Assembly (NCBI GenBank): GCA_002104895.1 | Contig: MCFG01000011.1 | Location: 1-64,000 of the forward strand | Reading direction: 5' to 3' | Length of the DNA: 64,000 nt | DNA from: Anaeromyces robustus | Taxonomy: Eukaryota; Neocallimastigomycota; Neocallimastigomycetes; Neocallimastigales; Neocallimastigaceae | Made by a program: the position numbers and the translations under genes | The notes under the pieces: generated by a model | Seen by the model: only the letters and a program-made list of their open reading frames with translations | What the model was told of the DNA's origin: nothing | Database searches by the model: none | Part shown: piece after piece, positions 31,150-41,848 of the stretch | Position numbering within the stretch: the stretch's first letter is position 1 | Layout: every line of letters begins with the position of its first letter

Positions 31150-32910
31150 CTTCTTCAAATAATTTTATTTATTTAAAAAAAAAGCACTATTTATTTTTTT
31201 TCTTCTTTTTTTTCTTTACAACTTTTTTTAACTATTTTTTTTTAAGGAAAAACTTTATTTTTTCTTTTAAAAAAAAAAAAATTAGGATAAAAGAAAAAAA
31301 AAAAATTTATATATAATTAACAAAAAGGAAAAAAAAGACGTCAAAAATAAAAAAAAAAAGTATTTTTTTTTATGTAACTTTTAAATAATAAATTCTTTTT
31401 AAAATTAGTTAATATTACTATTTTAAATTAAAAAAAAAAAGAGATAATTTTAAATAATATCTTTTTTTTTTACTAAAATATAATTTATTATTAAAAGTTT
31501 ATAAAGAAAAAAAACAGTTTTTTTTATATGTATTTTTTTTAAAAGAGAAAATAAGGTAGTTCAGTCTAAAAAAAAAAAAAATTAAATTAAAAAGAAATAA
31601 AAAGAGATAATATTAAGCAACATAATTATTAACACACATAACAAAAAAAAATAAAACAAGTTTTTCAATAAATGTTATTTATAATAAGAAGTAATATATA
31701 ACTAGTTAAAAAAATATTATATAATTAGTTTTTTCATAGAAAAAAAAAACAAAAAGTTTTACGTAATTTTTTTTATTAAGGATAATACTAATTAAGCGTT
31801 AAACCATAATTTCATTTTTTTTTCATTTATTAAAAAACTTTTATTATAAAAACATTTTTTTTAAAAAAGTATTATATTACTTGTTATTATTGTATAAATT
31901 TGATATTTATAATTAATAACATTATTTTTATTTATATAAATGGAGTTTTTTTTAAAAAAAAAAGCGAATAATTTTTAAAGTTTAAATAAAAACAATCCTA
32001 TAAATATTTTAATATTTAATAAAACATTAAATATATATATAATTTTAAGAATAAAAAAAAACATAAATAAAAAAAAAAGCTTCTTTTTTTTTTTACATAA
32101 GAAAATATACATAAACAAAAATTGAAACAAATTTTTTTTTATATTATTTTATTAAAAAAAAAGAGGATAAGGTAAGGATAAATAATAACAAATAATAAAA
32201 TTGAAGCGTAAACTATATTTATTAATAATAAATATTATATAAAAATATAAAATATTAATAATAATAAAAAAAACCTTTTTTTTTCTTATTATATATTATA
32301 ATAGTATTTAATTTTATATATATAGTTTTTGATTTTATTAAACTAATAATATTAAAAAGTTCAAAAGTTTAAATTAAAACAGCAATAATTCTATTAATAT
32401 TGAATATTAAGTAAGTAAAATAGTAGCAAGAAAAAAAATATAAAATTATTTATTTTTTTTAATTAATTATATTAAATAAAAATAAACTAACCTAATATTT
32501 ATTTATTTATTATTTTTAAATAGTATATAATTATTAATTTATTAAATAGTGACGAAAATTAATAAAAAGAAAAAAATAAAAAATTGTTTTTTTTTTTTGT
32601 TTTCTTCCATAATATTTTAATAACTATTTAATAAAGAATAATTTTTTTATTTAATTTAATAATAATAATAAGGATATTTATTCTGTATAAACTAGACGTT
32701 TATATTCTTTAAAAAAAAGTTGAAAAAAATAGTATTAAAGAAAAAAAATAAGTTAAAAAACAAAAAAGCTTAAAATTGAAAGAAAAAAGTTTACTAAACT
32801 AAGATAATAATAATAAAAAACAAAAAAAAAACAAAAAAAAACAAACAAAAACAACAATAATATTTTTAAAAAAAAATAATTAAAAAAATATATATAATAA
32901 TAAAAGAAAA

Positions 32911-35071
32911 ATGCCTTCGTCAAGACGTACTAATACTCCTGTTCCTAATATAAATCTTTATAACGACAATAGTCAAGAAATTACTATTGATTGTGGAAAT
33001 TATAATAGAAATGGTGATAATGTTCGTGTTAACAATGGCTCCAATAACCTTATGAATCCATCTATGGATATCAGTCACGCAAGAAATCATTCATCATCAG
33101 CTCAATCTCTTAGTCATGCAAGAAATCACTCATCATCTGCTCATACTCTTTTTGAATCTTCTCAAGATACAAATAGTTATAGAGTTGTAAGATCATATAG
33201 AGAATATGCAGCTGAATTTATGAGTGATTCTGATAATATGGATTCTAATTCTGAACTTACTGGTTCTGATGATACTAGTATTAATGATTCAGATTTTATA
33301 CAAACTAAGAAAAATACCTTTGATATTTATAGAAATAAAAGTGGATCTTCTTTAAAGAATCTTGCTTATGATAATATTGAAAAATCTAAAACTGTCAAAT
33401 CTATTAGTACTGTTAGTACTAATAGAACAGCTTATAAGAATCCAACTCTTTCTTCTGTTGTTAATCAATGTAATGCTAGTTTTGATAAATCCTATTTTGA
33501 TCAACAATATGATGATTTAAAGAAAAAGAATCATAAAGTAGATCCACAATTAAAACTTCAAAAAATGATTTTAAATGTTCCAGAATCTTATGATATACCT
33601 ACTCGTGATAAAAAAATTACTTCTCAACGTATATTAAATATCACATTAGTTATTATGATTATTATTGCTTCCACTCTTTTATCATTATTTATTTATCTTA
33701 AAGTTAATCATGGATATAGTATGCCACATCTTAAAGATATTAATGATCAAAATAGAACCATCGTTATCTTTGTATCCCTTTTCATGTATCTTACAGTAGC
33801 TCTTGGTGCTGTTGGTTCAGCTTTAAATTGGAAATCTATTTTAGTAACCTATTGTGTTTGTTGTTTATTAAATGCAGGTGCTTTAGGTGTTTTAGTTTAT
33901 GGTGTTTATGATGATGCTTTTAAATTTTCTAAATTACCAGTTTCTTGGTGGGATATGTATTCTACTAATACACGTAGAACTATTCAAGATAAGGTAAAAA
34001 AAAAAAAATTTTTTATATTTTTTAAAAAAAAAAAAAAAAAGATAAAAAAAAATAATAAAATTTTTTTTCTAAAATTATTTATTTTATTTATTTTTTATTA
34101 TTATATAACTCATCTATTTATTTATCTATTTATTTATTTATTTATTTATATTTATTTATCTAATCATTTAATTGTCTACCTATCTACCTATCTATCATTT
34201 CTATTAAAAGTTTTTATGTTGTGGTTTTAAGGAATCATTGGATGGTGGTGAAATTAGTAACTACTGTGGAAAGGAAGCTGTTGTATGGAATCTTCCCTAT
34301 GAACTTTTATATGATAATTTCAAATTAGAAAAAAAAGATAATGTTGTTGGTGACTTTAATGTAACTATTATGTCAAAGAAAAATAAAGATAATAATACTG
34401 ATATACCAACTCCAATAATACAACAAGCTCCATTACCAACTCCAGAAGGAGAAATTAATACCACCGCTACTGTGGATGAAGCTACTACTACGGTATCAAA
34501 TTCAAGTTCTACTTCATCTTCAGAATCATCATCATCATCATCATCATCAACAACATCAAGTTCAGAACCATCACCATCTTCAGAACCATCAAAAAGATCC
34601 TTTGAAATTAGAAATGAAGATGATTTGGAAATAATATCTTATTCAAATAATAATATTTATAATATATTAAGACCTGAAGAAATTGAAGAAGAAAATGATG
34701 CTCGTGATGATAGTTTAATATCTAATATTAGAGTATTAAATAAACGTAATAGTATTATTTTAGAAAGTCATGATGAATATCAAAGTCGTGTTAATGCTTC
34801 TATAAATGGAATTCAAAATCCAGATATTAATTGGGAAAGAGTAACATATACTAATTATACTAGATTAACGCCGCAAGAAAGTAGAAGTTATGCTAATCTT
34901 AATGGTATAAAAGGATGTGAAGCACCATTACATGATTATATCCATAAAAATATTACTCCAGTATTTTATGTCTTATTATCGTTCTTTTGTTTGTATATAG
35001 TAACTATCCCTGTAGCTCTTATTTTCTTATTCACTTTACGTAGAATTAAAGTTGTTAATGAATTTGATTAA
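32911..35071 (+). CDS. Four-pass membrane protein, tetraspanin-like topology (2 exons)
   Basis: Exons 32911-33993 and 34232-35071 join in phase to give 640 residues; the ATG lies in an A-rich context typical of Dictyostelium starts. Residues 1-240 are a hydrophilic, Ser/Asn-rich, presumably cytosolic tail with a duplicated segment (SHARNHSSSA at about 55-64 and 68-77). Membrane helices lie at about 241-264, 283-305, 309-332 and 602-630. Between helices 3 and 4 is a loop of about 270 residues containing SWWD, an NYCGKE cysteine, a long Ser-rich low-complexity run (Ser/Thr/Glu/Pro) and a late GCEAP cysteine. Short first loop, long second loop and short basic C-terminus match tetraspanin topology. 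However, the canonical CCG motif is absent and both the N-tail and the loop are far longer than usual, so membership of that superfamily is a guess. Function unknown. Confidence 0.85.
33994..34231 (+). other. Intron of the four-pass membrane protein gene
   Basis: A 238-nt GT-AG intron: donor AAG|GTAAAA, acceptor TTTTAAG|GAA. It is A/T-rich with TTTA repeats. The downstream frame continues exactly in phase (…QDK|ESLDGG…). Reading through it would give a spurious Lys/Phe/Tyr-rich tail. Confidence 0.9.
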
Positions 35072-36235
35072 GTTGAATAAGAAAAAAAAAAAAATAATAA
35101 AAAAGGGTGTAAAAAAAAAATTTGTGGGGATATTTTAAATTTTTTTTTATTTTTTAAAAAAAGTTTTTTATAAATATATATAACAAAAAAAAAAAAAATT
35201 AATATATAAATATATATATATATAAAAGAATCAATATAAAAAAATTTTTTTTTTTTTTATTTAAAAAAAAATATTCAATAATTAAAGAAAGATAAAAAGA
35301 AAGAAAAAAAAAAAAGAGAAAATAAACAAAAAAAAAAGCAAATGAAAAAAAAAAAGTTAAAAAAAAATAATAAGTAAAATAAAATAAATAAGTAAAATAA
35401 ATAAGTAATAAAATAAATAAATAAAAATAGGTAGTAAGTTTAAAAAAAAAAATTAAATTTTTTTATATATAAAGTTTAAAAAAAAAATTTCATGAAAATA
35501 AAAAAATAATAATAAAAAATAAAAAAAAATTAAAACACAAAAAAAAAAAAACAAAAAAACAAAAAAAAAAATTTAAACATAAAATATAAACAAAAAAACA
35601 TATATATAATACATAAAAAAAAAAGTAACGAAAATTTCGAAAAAAAAAAAAAATATCAAAAAAAAAAAAAAAAAAATGAAATGAAATGAAATGAAATGAA
35701 AAATGAAAAATGAAAAAAAAATTTATAAATATTAATAACAACATTCTAACATATTTTATTTTAAATTATTCATATATTATTATAAATTATATAAATTATT
35801 TAAGTTTTTTTTTCTTTTTCTTTTTTTTCTTTTTTTTATTTTAAAAAAAAAAAAAAAATAAATAAATAAAGACAATTATTATTATATATAGTATTTATCT
35901 TTTTATTAACTTAAACAAAACAAAACAAAAACAAAACAAAACAAACAAAAAAAAAAAAAAAAAAAAAAAAAAGAAAAACAATATATGAAGTATTTTAAAA
36001 TATATATATCTATTAATTAACAAAAAAAAATTTTTTTTAAATTATATAAAATCAACGTTTTTTTAATATATATCAAAAAAAAAAAATAAAAAATAAAAAA
36101 TAACTTTTAATAATTACTATAAAAAAAATAATAAATAAAAAATAAATAAAAATCAATTAATTTAAAAAAAAAAAAACAAAAACAAAAACAAAAAACAAAA
36201 CAAAAGATTTTATATTTATATATAGTAAAAAAATA

Positions 36236-36266
<31 letters not shown>

Positions 36267-37213
36267 ATAAATATCAATAAAAATACCAATAATAAAAATA
36301 AAAATAAAAATATATTAAAATTAACCAACAAAAACAATAACAATAATTAAAATAAAAAAAAAAAAACAATAACAAAAACAAAAAAACAATAACAAAAAAA
36401 ACAAAAACAAAAACAATAACAATAACAACAATAACAAAAAAAAAACACATAATATAAGAATAAATTTACCCAACAAAAAATTTAAAAACCCTTAAAAAAT
36501 AATAATAAAAATAACAAATTTCATTTTCATTTTCATTTTCATTTCATTTTTTTTTTTTTTTTTTTTTTCATTGTCATTTTCATTTTTTTTTTAAATCTTT
36601 AATTTATAAAATTATAAACTTTTATAAAATTAATAATTAATATGCATAAAAATATTTAAAATTTTTATGAATATTTTGATACTTGTTAATATTTTAAAAA
36701 AATAATTATAATAATTAATTTGAGAAAGAAAAAAAAAAAACAAAAAAACAAAAAAAAAAAACAAAAAGCAAAAACAATTTCAAACTAACTTTTCCTTTTA
36801 TTTCTTTTATTTTTTTTTTAATTCTTATGTTTCTTGAACTTTTTTTTACAAACAATAAAATTAAAAAAAAAAAAAAAAAAATTTTTTTTCATAAATGGTT
36901 GTATTATTTTATTTATTATATATTATATTAAGATAAGTTTTTTTTAAGTTAAAACAAGGAATAATAATAATAAATAATAAATGATAAATAATAAAACATT
37001 TTTTTTATAATGAAAGAAAGAAAAAAATACCAATAATAAAATAAAAATAAAATAAAATAAAATAAATAATGAATAATGAATAATGAATGATGAAAACTTT
37101 ATACTTATAATAAATTAATAAATAATTAACATAGAAAAAATAAGTAAAATTAAAAATTAAATATAAAAATTAAATTAAAATTAAAAAAATAACCATATTT
37201 ATATAATAATAAA
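35072..37213. other. Intergenic, simple sequence
   Basis: The 3' flank of the membrane protein gene, made of A-runs, CAAAAA-type and AAAAC-type repeats, a (TTTTCA)n stretch at about 36525-36580 and T-run/A-run palindromes. No gene or structured RNA seen. Open minus-strand frames at 35490-35744 and 36107-36343 are translated A-tracts. Confidence 0.7.
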
Positions 37214-40102
37214 GTTGGGTGTCAGTTGGCTATTAATAAAGATTCTAGGAATTGGTGGAAATGGATCAAAAAGAATACTAAAATTGGTAAATCATCTAAC
37301 TTTTCACTTCATCCTATTAAAGATAACGATGACAACATTGTTTATTCTTCTCGTGAACAACTTAACGTTTGGCATGACCATTATGAAAAGTTAGCTTCTG
37401 ATTCTACTGGTCATAGTTTATATAAACCTTTTTGGTCCAACCCTGCCAACCATAAGTTATATAACTTCAGCAATAATATAGAGTGGGATATTAATGGTGA
37501 AATTAGTATTGAGGAAATTCGCTCAGCTATTTCTGATATCCCTAAATTTAAAGCTTCAGGTCCTGATGATGTTCCTATTGAATTTTTTAAAGCTATTTCT
37601 ACTGATCTTGGAAACTCCGATGACTCTTCTGATATTACTAATTATGGTCTCTCTTTTCTACATTTATTTTACAACCGTATTTGGGATGGTGACTTTCCGG
37701 ATTTATGGAATACTGCTTGTATTGTTTCTATCCCTAAAAAAGGAGACTTATATGACTGTAATAATTATAGAGGTATATCCCTGATCAATAACTGTATTAA
37801 AATTATCTCAAAAATTGTTACTACCAGAATCTCAACATATGCTTACAAGAATAATTTCATTAGACCTGAACAATTTGGTTTTCGTAATAAAGAAGAATGT
37901 ATCAGTTTATTTGTCTCCATTCGTACTATATGTCAGACCAGACAGAATATGGGAAAAGATACTTATTTGGCTTTTTTAGACCTTAAAAAAGCTTATGATT
38001 CAGTTCCTATTTATAATATTCTGAATAAACTTGAATGCTTAGGAATTAGAGGAAAATGTTATAATTTCCTTAAAAACTTATACTTATCTTCCAAAGCTTG
38101 TGTGAAACTTGACTCTCAATATTCGGATACTTTCAATATTGAGAAAGGTGTTAGACAGGGTTGTCCCCTCTCTCCTATCTTATTTAACCTTTTCATCAAC
38201 GATATTTTTCGAGATTGTAACGAATATGGAGTTTGTATTGATAACGAATACTGTTGTGGGGGCCTCTTTGCCGATGATATTGTCCTTTGTGCACCTACTA
38301 GAAGTAAACTAAATAAGCTTTTGAAAAAAGTTAATGATTGGGCTAAATTTAACCTTATGGAATTCGGAATTGGTAAATGTGGAACTACGGTTGTAAAAGC
38401 AGAAAATTCTAAAGTTAAAGGTGACCCTACCTTTTACCTTGCTGGTCAAATTATTCCAAAAACTAATTGTTATACGTATTTGGGAATTCCTTTTGATAGT
38501 GATTTATCTCTTAAACCGATAATTAAATCGACGAATAATAAAGTTAGGAAAGCGCTTTTTTCTGTTAGAGGATTTTTAATTAATCCTTATATGCCTATAT
38601 CCTTCAAGAAATCAGTTTTTAATTCGGTTGTTGTCAGTCAAGTATCATACGTTGCACCTTTACTTGGATCTAATAAAACTAGAACAAACGGTGCTCAAAG
38701 GCTAATTAATAAAGGACTCTCTTGGATTGCAGGTCTTAGGAAGCGCTCTTCCTTCATATCTTTATATAGTGTATCTAAAGATCTTAATATTCCTCCTCTT
38801 TCTGCCAAATGTGCCATTGCTCAAGATAAATGTTTTAAGAGATGGGCAGACTCTAATTGTATTATTTCCAAGTTAGTTACTATTATTCCGAAGATGAGAA
38901 AATACACATGGGCTAAAGAAAGCAGAACTTTATCAAAGAAACTTTCTAAAATTGGCTCTAGAGAAGATATTTTGACTTTTTATTGGAATAGAGATGTCAA
39001 AAAAGACTCCGTTAAAGCTGTTACCTATTGTGATAATCACCTTGAATTATCTCGTGATTATTTACATCTTGAACTTGAATACCCTAACTTGGCTTATGGC
39101 TTTAATTGGCTCCTCAAAATACGTAGTGGTTATAAATTCAATAGTGAAATTGCTAAAGCCGCTAAACTTGTATCTGACTCTTGCCCTGATTACTGTCCTT
39201 GTTGTAAAGGCGGTAGTCAAACCTTCGAACATTGGATTTTAGAATGCCCAACATTCGATCATTGGCGTTCTAAGTTATTTGGCAATCTTGAAACCATTTA
39301 TTTGTATGTTAATCGAAAACCTTTAGTTAGTTCTGATAATATCAACTTTTCTAATAATTTTAATAATAACTACAATAATAATATTTATGATAATATCTAT
39401 AATAATAATAGCAGTAGTAATAGTAATATTAATATTAATAGTAATAATAATGGTAATAGCAATGATAATAGTAATATTAATAATGTTAGTAATAGTAATA
39501 GTACTAGCTTATCTACATATTTTCTATACAACTACTCTCAATTCATTAATAATTTAACTATCAACAACATTTTTTTTGGTTTTAATTACTTCAACAATTT
39601 CTCCTCCTTGGAGAATTCTTCACGAAATAGTACTTTCTTAGTTTCTAATAGTTTTATTCATTATGTTAGTTTAACTTACAACTTAAATAATACTTTCAGT
39701 TATAGTATCAACAACAATAATAATAGTTTAAATAATAGTATTAATTATAATAATTTAGTTAGTAATGCTTCAAGTGGGGTAAATTTTCATTCCAACTCGT
39801 TGGAATGGAGTAGGGTATATTATTTCCTTCTTGGTGGAAGAGTTAATCATTATAACTTGGGGAAAGAGGAGTGGAACAGTCTTTGTAAGGCGCAACTTAA
39901 ACCTAGCACCTTTTCGGATGTTCCACTTTTGGTACGTACATCCGCACTTTTACTTAGAATTATGCCTACTGTTAGTGGCCAGATCTGGTCATTATTCAAT
40001 AGGTATCCCAACAATCTAACCAAGAGCGTCGAAGCTGACAATTCAGTAGGACAAGACAGTAGGTCACACGCATCTAATAATGATAATAACTTTCCAACTT
40101 GA
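37214..40102 (+). pseudogene. ORF2 fragment: reverse transcriptase plus zinc knuckle
   Basis: The frame is open for over 960 codons from the junction, with no ATG at its true start, so the protein is N-terminally truncated and has lost any apurinic endonuclease domain. Reverse transcriptase motifs appear in order: NYRGISLIN, EQFGFRNKEE, LDLKKAYDSVP, GVRQGCPLSPILFN, the catalytic FADDIVLC (near 38265-38290) and YLGIPFDSD. A zf-RVT-type zinc motif (CPCC…HWILECP, about 39182-39260) follows. Next comes an Asn/Ser-rich insertion of about 140 residues (about 39340-39775), then a conserved C-terminal block (YYFLLGGRVN to IWSLFNRYP). No stop or frameshift interrupts it, which implies a recent insertion. 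It probably makes no functional protein in place. Confidence 0.9.
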
Positions 40103-40244
40103 TTTAATTTAATAATATACACTATACCATATGAAGTAATTATAAATTATTACTATCTATTAAATAATAAATTATTATTCTTTATTAGATTAAGTTTTAA
40201 TATGTACAATTACTTTATAACATGTACTTTTTATATTAAATTTA

Positions 40245-40250
40245 AATAAA
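40245..40250 (+). terminator. AATAAA polyadenylation signal of the retrotransposon
   Basis: A canonical AATAAA lies about 20 nt before the A-run that forms the element's tail, consistent with retrotransposition of a normally polyadenylated transcript. Confidence 0.8.
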
Positions 40251-40269
40251 GTTTTCATTATTTTATTGC

Positions 40270-40332
<63 letters not shown>

Positions 40333-40335
<3 letters not shown>

Positions 40336-41290
40336 ACTCTAGTATAGATAATAGAATTAATAATGTTGTTAAGGGGTTTTATAAAAGTAGTTCTAATAAT
40401 AGGAACAATAGTATTAGTAATATAGATATTTTAGGAAATAGAAATTTTACACTATAAAAAATTGAATAGATTCTCTTCTTGGGTGGTTAAATCTAGTGTA
40501 TTAGTGGATAGACCTCAAAAATGTGTCAGTTAGTGAATACAGAGAAATTAAAAATTGGTACTGGAATAATCTTGCTAAAAAAAAAAAAACAAGGAATTAA
40601 AGGTAAAAAAAATTTATGATAAATATAAATTATGATAATTCTAAACATATTATTAGGTTGAGTTAGGAATACCCTTATATTAATCTAGATATCAAATGGA
40701 TAATATACGTTTATGCTGTGGATATGTATATATATATAAACTCAAAAATAGCCTTTAAGAGTGGAAAGGTTTCAAAAGAATCCCCTTCTTATTGCCCCTG
40801 CTGACAACAAAGTAAGCAATCCTTTGAACATTGGATCTTTGATGGCCCTTTCTTTTCTCTTATTAGATGGAATTCACTAGATTTCATCAATGACCTCTTC
40901 ATCACACATTTGCAGACAAAATAAAGAGACACTCTTTATATAATAATTACACCTCAATCTTAGAGTAAGAAAATATATATCAACATAAAAAATTTATTTA
41001 TTTATTTATTCTGGGTGAAATTTCAGCTTTGGATGAGCTACATTGCTATAAAACAGGGAAATGAAAGTAATTAATTGAACAACTTGTACAAAAGTTCAAA
41101 GAAACTTCCTGTTCCATTCCTTGTGGAGTTTGTTGATTTTTTAATAAAAACAATACCAGTAATATGCACCTTTTTTGAAATTGTTATTTAAAGGGTACTA
41201 ATTCATACCCTTTAAGACCAAAAGCATCAACGTCGAATCGAATCAATAAAACATAATAATGATGGTTTTGTGGGCACTACACTATCTTTA
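40333..41290 (+). pseudogene. Decayed C-terminal ORF2 of a related retrotransposon
   Basis: Translated piecewise, this stretch is similar to the C-terminal half of the intact element just upstream. EYREIKNWYWNN (near 40538-40575) matches its DILTFYWNRD region. SPSYCPC followed by SFEHWIF (near 40783-40845) matches the zinc motif. YLFILGEIS (near 41000) and VPFLVEFVDFLIKTIPVICTFF (about 41110-41178) match the final conserved block. Many in-frame stops and frameshifts show it is long dead. The large Asn/Ser insertion after the zinc motif is absent, although an Asn/Ser-rich segment occurs earlier (40333-40455). It is therefore a distinct subfamily, in the same orientation and abutting the younger element's tail. 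Confidence 0.75.
41188..41215. repeat. 10-bp perfect inverted repeat near the fossil's end
   Basis: TTAAAGGGTA and TACCCTTTAA flank an 8-nt loop, close to the 3' end of the retrotransposon fossil. It could be a 3' hairpin recognised by the element's reverse transcriptase, or chance. Confidence 0.6.
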
Positions 41291-41541
41291 ATTCAGATAT
41301 TTCTTTATTTTATAGTATTTTATCACTTAAAAAAAGAGTGAAATCCTAAAAGTACCTATATTGAAATTATTATAATTTCAGAAATTTATTATTATTATAT
41401 TTATTTTTTTTTTGCTTTATATTAAATTTATGCTATAATTTTTTTTAGATAGAATTTTCTTTTAATTTCTTTTAATCTATTTTTTTATTTTATATCCTTA
41501 AAATTTAAAATGTATTAATTAATAATTATTTTATAATATAA
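41286..41541. repeat. 255-bp dispersed repeat, copy A
   Basis: It starts with CTTTAATTCAGAT and ends with TGTATTAATTAATAATTATT. It shares co-linear blocks with 45771-46030, including TTTATTTTATA, TTTTATCA, AGAGTGAAATC, AAAAGTACC, a GAAATTAT…AATTTC hairpin, TTTATATTAAA and TATGCTATA. It begins where recognisable retrotransposon fossil ends, so it may be that family's 3' tail or a separate short element. Confidence 0.75.
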
Positions 41542-41814
41542 TAAATGAAAAAACGTGGAAGTGTATTCTTTTCCTTTAATTTAAAAAAAAAATATCCTAA
41601 AAAAAATACCCTCTTGGTAATTTAGAAAAAAATATATATATATTTCACATGTATATTTATTAATTTAAATTAATTATTTTAAAAAAATGATTAATCCTAG
41701 TCTAAAAAAAAAAAAATTTGATTTATTAAGCAACCTTTTAGTATTTTAGAATAAATTTGAACATCCTTCCTCGGTTTTTTTTTTTAGGATATTTGTTTTA
41801 GGACTATTTTAATT

Positions 41815-41848
<34 letters not shown>

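Larger units (their letters stand above)
37214..40332 (+). mobile_element. 5'-truncated non-LTR retrotransposon with poly(A) tail
   Basis: The element begins abruptly at about 37214, where A/T-only flank changes to coding sequence already inside ORF2, between the usual endonuclease and the reverse transcriptase. It carries one long open frame, a short 3' region (40103-40269) with an AATAAA signal at 40245-40250, and a pure A-run of about 63 nt (40270-40332). 5' truncation and a poly(A) end are the hallmarks of target-primed reverse transcription. It resembles the L1-type elements of dictyostelids (TRE family). Known TRE elements insert beside tRNA genes, but no tRNA gene was recognised near either end. 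No convincing target-site duplication was found by eye. Confidence 0.9.

Noticed and set aside
33994-34230. Lys/Phe/Tyr-rich C-terminal tail of the first frame
   Set aside because: Intron read-through; clear GT-AG boundaries and low-complexity content.
34238-35071. Separate gene starting with TTG at 34238
   Set aside because: It is exon 2 of the four-pass membrane protein; the acceptor at 34231 and the phase match exon 1 exactly.
40266-40457. Poly-lysine small protein
   Set aside because: Translation of the retrotransposon's poly(A) tail running into fossil sequence.
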